From NCBI GenBank assembly GCA_036768485.1, contig JAVLUZ010000341.1:2997468-3061467 (forward strand): a stretch of DNA of 64,000 nucleotides. Direction: 5' to 3'. Source of the stretch: Mermis nigrescens (Eukaryota > Nematoda > Enoplea > Mermithida > Mermithidae). Made by a program: the position numbers and the translations under genes. Under the pieces are notes generated by a model. It searched no databases and was not told the origin of the DNA. It saw nothing but the letters and a program-made list of their open reading frames with translations. Below, piece after piece: positions 42,901 through 54,900 of this stretch (its first letter is position 1; every line of letters starts with the position of its first letter).

Positions 42901-45900
42901 GTTCCTGTGCCGTGAAATTCATCATATGCACTTGTTTCGATGTGTTTCTGAACAGAAATTATATTAAATTGCATATCTGCTGCAAAACCATTAGGGAAAA
43001 TTCGTGAGAAAATTATGAATATCATGATCATCCATGTAATAGGCATACATATAAGAGGATGGGGGATCCCTAACCAAAGTCGGACGTCCCCCATCCCCAA
43101 AACCAGAAAATTTTTTACCCCCCACTTTTGGAAAAAATTGAATTTTTTTAGGCCGTTTTCAGGCGTTTTTTTGACCGTTTTTGGCCAGTAACCGGTGGCC
43201 TTTTACACCCCTCCCCCACCCTCCTAAAATTGGCCGGGAACCAGTGATCGGACCGAGGGTCTCGGCCGAGGCGACTTAAAATCCTTGCCTCGGCCGAGGC
43301 CGAGGGTAATGCTGAGGGTCAAACTTGTATACCTATACCCATAAATAGTACTCTTAGAATATTTTCTATGTACATACATGAGCAAGAGAATAATCGTAAT
43401 ATTTAACGCTTTATCGAACTAAAACAAATGTTCATTGGTTTTAGCCAGAATTTTTATTTTAATCTGATGAATCAGATAATTCATAATCAAAATCTAGACC
43501 ATCTGAATCAAAGTTAGCCTCATCTATTTCGCCTTGTTGTGCTATCGCGTTATCGTCGTCGTCAGCCATTATCAGATTCTTTAAAGTCACACTATTATAA
43601 CCAACTGCTTTGAGATTGTGCTTTACAAAAAAGAGTTTTTGAACATTTTATGGTAGCAGACGAATGCGAGAATTACTGTACTTTCTGATCCATCCAGTAG
43701 CGGAAGGGGGCGGTATCCAAACTTTTCCAAAAAAGTCAAAAACAGGTTCAAAATTTTGCCCTCTACGCGCGAAATAGCATTTTTCGGTGTTTTACATTGA
43801 ATACTTTCACATAAAATCACTTTTGAAGTCATATTTTTCTTAAAATTTCAGAATTTTCGACAATTTTGTGGGTAAAAAATCATTAAATTTCTAAGACTTT
43901 AACAGAAATCTGGCGCGAAGCGCCGAAAAATTTGTAAAATTAAGGCGGATAGACATCTAGAAGCATGATTTACTAATTGATTTCCTGTATTTATAGCATT
44001 TGATGCGAAACATTGAAATTTTTTATTGAAAATAGAAGAAAACTATGCAAAAATAGCTGTTTCTGCTATTAAAATTGTTTTGAAACCAACATGAACAGAA
44101 AAGGGCTTCCAGGTCGCCAAGAAAGTAAATAAATGTCATTAATAGGTATCATCCGGCGCGTAGCGCCGGAAAAATTTGAGAAGTTATGGTCACTGACGGC
44201 CAAAAATCATTGCAAATTGCATATCCATTCTTTATCTCGCCAAATATTTTGGCCAATGGGAGCGGCCGCCCCCCCGCCTTCCTCCTTAAATCCGCCTCTG
44301 CATGTAACGACTGTACTTTCCGATCCATGTAGCGAAAAGAGGCTTTTGGTTGTACAAATTATCATTGTGAAATTCAACGCGAAGCGCGAAAAGTCTTGCG
44401 ATTATTCTCACATTTTATTTCGGAAGGGGCACTTTCCCCCAAACCCTGTATACGAGCCTAAGCTCTACATTAGGGTTAAAATAGGAACTATATGCTATGC
44501 AGGAAGGTCGGTAGGATACTTAATCAGTGATACTGACACACAAAACCTCTAAAATAAAAATAATTCATGACAATGCGGTGGAAGAATAGAAAAGCTATGG
44601 TGAATGAATGACTAAATATTCAAAAACTCCTTTTTGTAAAGCATAATCTCAAAGCAGTTGGTTATAATAGTGTGACTTAAAAGAATCTGATAAAGGATGA
44701 CGACGACGATGACGCGATAGCACAACAAGGCGAAATGGATGAGGATATGTAACTCTGATTCAGATGATCTAGATTTTGATGATGAATTATCTGCATCATC
44801 AGATTAAAATTAGAATTCTGGCTAACAGCAATAAACATATAAACATTTATTTTAGTTAGATAAAATGTTCAATATTACGATTATTTTCTCTGCACTGTAC
44901 TTTCCGATCCATGTAGCGAGCATGAGAAATAAAACTTAGTCATCATATGAATATCAATTGGCACTTCGCTGTATGTAACTTGGTGTAACTGGGTACGCGC
45001 CTAAAACCATAAGAAAAGCCAATAGGTAAGAAACAGCTTGTGTACTGCAGATGCATTCTAAATAGTTAATATTTAACGGATATATTAAACGTATTCAAAT
45101 TTGATTTTAACCCTCGGCGCATCGGCACTTTTCAGCTTCGCCCTCGGCGCCGGAGGCTCCAAAAAACGCCGAGCCTCGCCGAGGCCGAGGCCTCGGTCCG
45201 ATCACTGCCGGGAGCCCCCAAAATTTCGAGCCCTTACAAGTATGGCGGTAATAGGGGGATAGCTGGTCGTACCCCATCATCCCAAAGCCAGAAAATTTTG
45301 ACCCCCTTCCCTATTTACAAAGAATGAATTTTTTGGCCGTTTTTAGGTTTTTTTGGCCGTTTTTTTGCCCAAAATTGGAGTTCATTCCCTTAAAAATAGC
45401 CTGGGACTCCCCACCCAGATTTTCGGGTCGTTACATTTAAGATTCATGGTAAATATTTAAGTACATAGATACAATGTACATTACATACATAATTTCTCAT
45501 TAGAAAAGTCAGCAGCATACACGATCTTCGGAATAGGGATTTGAGGTGAGCTTTTACCATACATGATCTTGAGTGGGGAGTATGGATGTTTTCACTTCCA
45601 CCCATACATGCAAAGCATGGAAATTCTGGGGCGGGGAAGAATGAAATTATAAAGTGCCTTTTTTGGGTTCAAAAATCGTAGATACGCGTCAAAAACATCG
45701 TTTTTTCAGCGTTTCCGACGAGCTCTAATTTTCTAGAGTACAAAAACATTGAAAAAATTTCGAAAAAATAATCAGAAAAGTCGGAACAAATTGAACTAAA
45801 TATAGTCAAAACATGAGTATAATGACGCCAAGCGCCGAAAATTTGGAACTTTTGAGCAATAGATAGCTAAAAACGCTTTAAAAAGCATATTTTCTACAAA

Positions 45901-48900
45901 TTTTCGAAAAAATTTTGAGAATTTTAAAAAGATCGCCAATTCTGGAGGTGCAAAAATTTTTGCGGGAGGGGGGTGAAAATTTTTCTGGGACGGTGAAAAA
46001 CCCCAAACCCTTCCCCAAGATCATGTACTCTTCCACTCCAGAATTTTTTCACCCCCGCCCCCCATAAATTCCCTCCCGGATTCGCGATCTTTCGAAAGTT
46101 TCCAAAAAGTTCGTAGAAAAAGGTGCTTTTTAAGCGTTTTTAGCTATCTATTTGCTCAAGAGTGTCAATTTTTCGTCGCATCGTACATACCAAATACTCA
46201 TGTTTTGACTATATTTTGTTCAATATGTTCGATTTTTTTATTTTTCCAAGATATTTTAATGTTTTTATGGTCTAGAAAGACAAAGCATCGTCGGAAACGC
46301 CAAAAAAACACTATATTTTCGAAGCGTACCCACCATTTTCAGGCTTGAAAAGGCACTTTAAAATTCCCCCACCCCGGAATTCCCATGCTATGCATGTCTA
46401 GTCAAGAGACTACACTTTACAAATTGTAAGCGAAGAGAATATTTACAATTTACTAAGGATTTCAAGCCGAAAATGATCATGAGAAGCAAAGAAAACAGAA
46501 AGAATCGAACGGACAAAGGCAAAAAGGAAGGCTACATAACCGCTTCTAATCGCCAGAGAAAAAATAAATGTATCAGATTATCACTTTTCGCTGTGCTGTC
46601 GAAAAATAAATTTTAATATTATTGGCATCAAACTGGAGCTGATAAATCGGTTCTATATAATAAAACAAGGCGATGGAAAGGGCTATTATGAAGGTAAGAC
46701 CAAAAATCGAGATTTCAAGCAAACCAAATTAGCCCTTCACTATGTTCAGACTAATTACTAATTGAACTTCTTGCAGTCTCGCTGGACAACTTTCCACAAA
46801 GTCTAATTAATTATTAAACTTTTATGAATAAAACGGTTTTCGCTAATGAAGCTCGTGCCAAACATTAATACAAACGTAAAACAAATCTTATTACATTTTA
46901 TTTTGCAGTCGCAGGCCAAACAATCGAGCCTCGTGCTTATCATCAAGGCCAGGTTCGATACGATCAGGAACCTCAAAAATGAAATATGCGCATCGGACAA
47001 ATACATAATCAATGAGTTATTTACATATGTACGTGTTCTTGAGGTGTGTGGGGTTTGTCCCCTTCCCCAGAATGGCTACTGACCCCCGCAAAATGGCGGC
47101 GACCCCCTCCCCACCCTAGAATTGTCGATTTTCGTAAAAATTGTAAAAAGTATGCTTTTTTACGTGTTTTTAGCTCATTTTTTGGCTAAAAAGTATCAAA
47201 TTTTCATTGCTTCGCGACATGTATCACTTTTTTTACTGTTTTAGTCAATTTGCACGATTTTTCAAATTTTTTCAAAAATTACTTTACGTTATGTTCTAGA
47301 ACGAACGAACATTGTCTTAAAAGTCAAAAAACAGTGTTTGTGACGTGTACTAATCGTTTTTAGCTCAAAAAGGCACTTTTCAAATATTTTTCGGGACTGA
47401 CCCCAGAATTCCCATGTTGTACTACATGCATAGTTTAGTTATGGACTGTAGTAGCTTACAACAAACATGAATGGATCGGACGAATCTAAAATATGATTCG
47501 ATCTCGAACTTACCATTCAAAAACAGAAGAAATTTTTAGAAAACCAACTGCATCCCGAAATATAAATGATTTAGAATTGATACGAGTAACACCTGGCCAC
47601 GTATGCTGCATACAGAAAAATTCCACGCATATAAGGCTATAAATATCAAATTGTTTAATCGCAATACGTCAGTGAATGATGAAGTATGGACATACAACCG
47701 AATATTTTGGGCAAACGATTAATCATTGAAGCACAGAGGCATGAAATCAGAAACAAGGAAAACGTAGAATAAAAACATAGATAAAAATAGATCATACGTA
47801 AATAAATAACAAATACATAATACGTAGAGGAAAAATGAGCGGGAAAAATGAGCGGAAAAATAAGCACGTGTATGTTTATTGAAAATAAGATTCTGACTAT
47901 AATTTATTCTTCATCGGCGATCTATGTGCTGCCCAGACGTCTTCTTGGGGGGTTTGACCCCCAGAATGGCAACTGACCATCGCAAAATGGCTGCAACGCC
48001 CCACAATTATCGATTTTAAGTTATAAAAAGTGTGCCTTTCTAAGCGTTTTCAGCCCATGTTTGGCTCGAAAATCTCAAATTTCCGGCGCTTCGCGCCATA
48101 CACACATTTTTTGACCATATTTTGTTCAATTTACTCAATTTTTCAAATTTTTGGATTTTTTTACGTTTTTATGTTACAAAAAGAAAGAGCATTGTCTGAA
48201 ACGTCAAAAAACAGTGTTTTTGACGTGCACCCATCGTTTATAAGCCCAAAAAAGCACTTTTAAAAAATTTTTGAGCCTGACCCCTCCCCTTTCCCAGAAT
48301 TCCCATGCTGTACATGTATGGTATTGCCTGCCAATAAAATTTACTTGTTACAATGAGCTTTACAAAACATTAATTAATGAGCCATTGTTAGGATCACAGA
48401 CCTTATAGAGGCTATGAAATGAAGCTGATCCTCTAGTTCCAGGTAAAAATGGAAGCAGGTCGGGCGGTTTTTCATTGGGTAAGTCGTCCCAATGTATGCA
48501 TTCGAAAAAAGGGTGTTGCTTAAGCTTCGCTACACCACCGCATAATTCGTCGCCCAGTCTTTCAGCTGGTTCGACTCGCTAGGAAGAAAATGAAGCACTC
48601 TGCGTAATGCACACAGCATTTTAGGAAATTTGCATAAGATACAGAGCGGCAAGCAGTCTTTGTCATACATACTCTGTTTTTCCTAGAAGAAAATAGATTT
48701 TTTAATCTATTCATTTGATATTCACCAGAATTGTACCGTACTCCGAATGATAATAAACAGGCACGTAGCTGGCCGTCCTATTTATTTTGGGGAGCCAACA
48801 CCAATTTTTGGGGGGACTAAGCCCAAAAAAGTTAAAAATAGCATAAAATAACGTTTAAAAAGCCCTATTTTTCCGATTTTCCTGAATTTTGGAGAGTCCG

Positions 48901-51900
48901 AACCCCCCCCCCCCAGAGATACGTGCCTGATAATAGAGGCGGGGGCCCGGTACAGTTCTAAATAAAACGATCGATTCGATTTACGAAAAAGAGAACACAC
49001 CAAAGTATCATGCATAACAGGCCTTATCGAGCTTGATATCTCATAGCCAAACCTCCAACGAAATGCGCGCTTAAGAATACGCCCAAAATAAAAATAAAGG
49101 CAATCGACTACGTTCTATTTCACGCAAACTAGTACTTTTTGAAACGTGATGTTATCTCATCCGAGTAGCTACAAAAAGGTTCGATTGAATAATACAAAAA
49201 TATGATACGATCCGGCAGAACCTTCCTCTCATCCTATTTTATTTCCCTCTCTTTTGCTTTCATTGTGCGCTTCACGTGTTTTTGTTGTTTTCACACGCCT
49301 TTACTTTCATAATAATCAGTTAGCTGGATCCAGGCATCCTACCCTTTTTCTGTCCTATTCACATTCGCTTAGTTTTTGTGAATAAGCAGCATAAATTAAT
49401 AAGTTGAAACCGTTTTAGCGTATTCTTTAGAGTAGGTATTTCAAATTTTAGGGAATCGATAAGCAGTCGATCTGATGTAGAAAAAAGAACCATTGAATTT
49501 TTAAAGTAAAAAAAGCTAGTCTTTATTGCCTAATGTCACAGAGAATAACAGCAGAAAATGACGCGTCCAATAGGCCAAGTTCAGTGCTCTCGAACAATGC
49601 AGGCTCCAATCAAAGAGCATTTAAAAGAATCCAGCGCTGAAAACCAGCATTTTCTTCGATTTAGTGCCATGTAAGTTAATCTCAAAAATAAAGTTAACAA
49701 AGCCTATATATTGTAATTCTTCAGATTCCATTTTTAAATAGCTTATTCAAAAGAGTGTGTTACAGTAACAAGTTAAAGCGCACATTATATCTTACCAAGA
49801 GTTGTTTGACAAGCAACATAGGAATTTCGGGAAAACCGTCGGGAAATGTGTAATCTGCTTTGATAATGTTTTGAAATATCAAATAGTCATTCCTTAAAAG
49901 TATCTATAATCAGTCAATTTATAATGCGAATAACGCAAGATGATGAAAAATCCCAAATGTTCAAGGAAAAATTAAGCTCGGTAAAATATAAATGGGTAAA
50001 ATGACAAATTTTTAAAAAACAAATAGGTACTATGTACGTAAAACACACTTAGGAAAACATATAAAATTTTTTGTAATTAGGTCAGCTTCAGCAAGAAAAA
50101 ACAAATGCGCGATGATGTGTGCATAATATTAGCACCGTATGATCGCCTCTGTATACCTATACAAATGTATATAGCATTAAGAATCAAAAAATATAATTGA
50201 CATTAATTATGACAAAAATTGGGCGATCGCTCTATAAAAATCGCTGTGTCCACTTTATGTTACTTCTAATTACTTCAACAACTCAGCTATTACTTGCACC
50301 TAATTACGCGGACAGTCGTCACGTCACCATAGATGCAAAGCAAGGTCGATCTGGCAGGGTCAGCCAGTCTGGAGAGGGGTCAAAAATTGAGCTTTTTCTG
50401 GCAAAAATGACCTCGAAAACTGGTACAAGCGCTAAAAACAGCGTTAAAACTACGTTATAACACAAGTTTCTGGTCAATTTGAAGAACTTTTGGAGAAATT
50501 TTTTTAATTTTCATTTGTCTTCGGCCTTCATTTTGCCTTATTTTCCCCACGAAATTTTCCATTTTTCCATTCTGAGTCTACTACCCTCAAACCTTCCCCC
50601 CACGTGCATGTCTGGTCGTCACCTATGAAAAATTGGCAAATGCCGCAGCCTATACTCGGCCTAATACTAAAAAGACGCAGTTCGGGATGAGGCATCTTCA
50701 AAAAAGAAAAATAACCGAGAATTTTGAATTTGAATTTTACGTGATTAATCATTTTAAAAATTTTTGCAGTAGATGTGCATAAAAGTTGATTAGTTTAAAA
50801 ATAACTTTTTCAAGGTCTATTGTTCTCCTATTAGACAAACTCAAAAAGAGTAGGGCTAATTTCAATTTCATTCTCGAAGAAGCGAAGAATAAATAAAAAT
50901 GCTCTCATCATTAGATTGCGCATAAATTAATTAGCAGTCAGCCCACAAAGCTGACTATGGCGTCTGATTCCGGAATTTTCAGCGTTCATGTGTATACGAA
51001 TTGAAATTATTATTATTAACTCACTCAGCTCGAAAAGGCGGAAGACCGGACAACATTTGATAGATAATACAACCGAGAGCCCAGAAGTCGCAGCTTAAAA
51101 TTAATTATGTAAAGTGATGTAAAGTATGTAAGTTGAATGCAACGTAATGACAAGTAAAGAAAATATAAAATAAAGTAAATATAAAGTAATGTAACTTTTT
51201 CAAGGTCTATTGTTCTCCCATTAGACAAACACAAAAATAGTACATACATATATAAAAACCAAACACCAGCCGAATGGCGAAAAGGATGCACATTATAAAT
51301 TATATTGGTGAGCATATATACATGATCTGGGAGTTTGAGGATTTTGACCCAGCAGAAAAATTATTACCTCCCCAAAATTTTTCACACCCCAGAATTCGCG
51401 ACTTTCGAAAATTTCCAAACAATTAATAAAAAGGTTTTCTTAAACGTTATTCTATTTGCTCAAAAGTGTCAAATTTTAGGTTATGTCTTAAATATGTTTT
51501 GTTCAATTTGTACCCATTTTTTAATTTTTTTCGAAATTTTCTGAAACCGGGTTTATGTCTCTAGAAAAGATAGAGCACTCGTCAGGGAAGGAGCCGAAAA
51601 ACGCATGTTTTTGACGCGTACCCACGTTGTGCAAAAATTGGAGGTCATGTACTCCCCTCACATCCCTCAAACATGACCCGGGATCCCCAACGAATACCTT
51701 TCGAGGCCCATACATGTATGCCCGCTGGCCGGCTGTCACCTCACCCGAACCTCACTTCTGGCCACTTATGTGTGCTGACGATGAAACTCAGTATTAAGAT
51801 TCTAGCTAGGAAAAACCAGGCTCAGTACACATTTTCACTGTTTTAATAAATAGGACGAGCACTCGTGCTAGTGGAGCAAAACAAAAAACAGTGAAACATG

Positions 51901-54900
51901 CATTTTATTTTACAAAAAAGACTGAAAATGCGAATTATCCAGTGCGTACTATCATCACGGATCAAAATGACAAGAAACTGATACAATACGCATATGCGCC
52001 TGGGCCCGACAGGCTTTCCATTCAGCACTTCTGGACTGACATATTGAGCAGTCCCAACGAAAGAACTACGCTTGGATATTTGAGGGGACTGGGGCAAAGA
52101 GGGAGTAGGTCCTAAATTCGAAGAAAAGGGCAAGCTGTATATAAGTCCATAAATACAAGTTTGTATGTAATCTCGCAAGGATAAAAAATCTTAGGCTGGG
52201 GAATAGTCAGTTATTGTACAATAAAAAAGGCCAGCAATGTGAGTAAACTTCTATCCATAGCATGCGTAATTTTTGCATAATTTAAATGAAATACTTCAGC
52301 ATATTATTGACTTTCTTGCAACTTTACAGGTTTTTCGAAAAAAAAACTAGCGGTTAAGATTTTTAAATATCATATGAAGGAGCGTAAACGAGCGCGAATT
52401 CTTCTAGATTGCACGATTGATTGTCAATAGAATTGACATGTCTTATTTTTCTTCATCTATACACTTGTACATTGTTTAAACATAATTAAATCAGCAAAAT
52501 AGAAGGAATTCGGTTTTCTTTGAGTGGTGCATTTAACTTTAAAATACGATTGACTGAAGCTATGTAATAGCAGTGAGCAGTGTAAACTAACAATCTGTAA
52601 AATGATTCAATCTAGCAAACCCTAGTCATTTCCACGACTACTTCTTAGGCAGTCACCACCATCACATGATCTTGAGTGGTTCGAAGGAAGTGTTTCAACC
52701 CTAGAATTCGGGATTTTCCAAAAATGCCTAGAGAAGTTGTATAAAAGGTGCTGTTTTAAGCGTTTTTCGCTATCTATTTGCTCAAAAGTGTCAAATTTTC
52801 GGTGTTAAGCGCTATATACTCATTTTTTTGACTATGCTTTGTTCAATTTGATGGAAGTTTCGATATTATTTCGAAATTTTTTTATGTTTTTATGCTCTAG
52901 AAAGATAGAGGCCCGTCAGAAACGCTGAAAAACGGGGTGTTTTTGACGCTACCCAATGTCTTTGAGTCTAAAAAGAGACACTTTAATTCAACTCCTTTCC
53001 ACAATTCTATGCTGTGCAGGTCTGGACACCTCACCGCTGAGTAAAGAATAAGTTAGTTAATAGTTCAGCCAAGCCAGTCAGTATTATTGAGGAAGGAACA
53101 TTGTGACTAAAGAAGTTAATGAAAACTAGTATGTGGAAAAATGAGGTATGTAAATGTCATGTCCAGTTTACATTAGGGGTTAATGGCTTTTTATTTTGTG
53201 ATTTATTAAACTGGGCGTGCAAAAATAGCGAGAGGACGCAGACATGTATCTCTGGGGGGAATGTGGGGTTCGGACCCCCCAAAATTCAGAAAAATCGGAA
53301 AAATAGGACTTTCTAAACAGTATTTTGTGCTATTTTTGGCTTTTTTGGGCTTAGTCCCCCCCCCAAAATTGGTGTTGGTCCCCTCCAAAATAGGACGGCC
53401 AGCTACGTGCCTGAGAGGACGATCTACACAGTACGTCAAAGATAGGGCGTTCTAGTGCCTGCTGACGATAATAAATTACTTCAACTCACTGTCTTCGTCC
53501 CGGACTAATATTTTAGCGGAACCAAAATCGGAAATAAGTATATGCATATCGTCACTGAGTAAAATATTTTCGGGCTTTAAGTCTCGAAATCAAAACATAT
53601 ATTTAACGATCTATGTAAATACGCGAGTCGAATTCCATACCTGTGAATAACACCGATTTTATGAAGATGTTCCAAGGCAGATACAATTTCGGCCGTGTAA
53701 AACCTCGAAACGTCTTCATCGAAGGAGCCTAGCTTTTTCATATAATCAAGTAGCTCTCCATTGCGCGCCAATGTCATAACAAAATCTTCACAGAAATTCA
53801 AATAACTATACATAGACTGTTCACGAAAATTGAGCTTTACTGACAATGATGGATCAATGTAATCGACTTTAAAAGCGATTTTCATACAATATAAATCACA
53901 AATATATACTCAAAATCTTATTGATACATTTCCAGAGAACTATTATAGCTACATTAATATTATAAAAATTGATTATCATGTACAAAGTTTAATGAAAAAA
54001 CTACAGTTTGCAATGAACGAGATCAAATCAATATGTTTGCGCGAATAACAGTCCCCATTCGCTTAGCCTATTAGTACGAAACAACATTCAAGCTGAAAAT
54101 CAGACTTTTACGTTCTATGGAAACAAAAGGTTCAGTGTTTCATAAAACGACAACTATAATGTTTTATACAATGATTTGTCAAAATTTTAATGAAACATTG
54201 GTACGAAATTGAGCAACAACTGTTTAGGCAAAAATATTGTAGGTCGTATGTGTATAGTTCTCGATAAGAAATTTGAGTTAAGCAAATTTCAACGCATCTT
54301 AAGGATGGATGATGACAGAGATTTGGGTGGGGGCTAAAAACAAAATTTTTCGGAAGTGTATTTTTGGTCTTAGAAATGCTTGTTATGAGCGGAGAAGTAC
54401 ATTTTTAGTCTTTTCTGAGGTAAATTTGAGCAAAATATAGTCAGAGAATAGGTATAGGCAGGAAGCGCTGAAAACTTTATACTAAACAACAACTTTTCTG
54501 CGAATTTTCATTCTATTCTGGTGCCTAATTTAAAAGATTCTGAATTTCTGGAAAGCTTCCTACCAGAAATACAGTTCTTGGTACAGGACGAGCCGTCTGA
54601 TGATTCTGATTTAATTGAAAATCCATAAGTAATTTTAACGAATATATATACAATTGCCCTTTCCATAAATGATTCAAAACTTAACATCGATCTCTATAAA
54701 TAACCGTGTGCTCTTTTCATAAAACGCACGAATACAAAGAATTAAAGGTCTATTTTCTAGAGAATTGCTGATGATTTCTATACACATTCCCATAGGGGTG
54801 AGAGAGTATTATACATAACTCAGAGTCATTCAAGAGAATGGGTGGTGAGAGGGGGATTACTCTCCCTTGAGCGATAGCTATACAGCCATTTTGGCCGAAA

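Noticed and set aside
53816..53885. Upstream extension of PDPK1 exon 3 ([10 protein letters not shown])
   Set aside because: It resembles HPFFVKLYF by chance; the real sequence for that segment is exon 2, and the phase-correct acceptor is at 53786.
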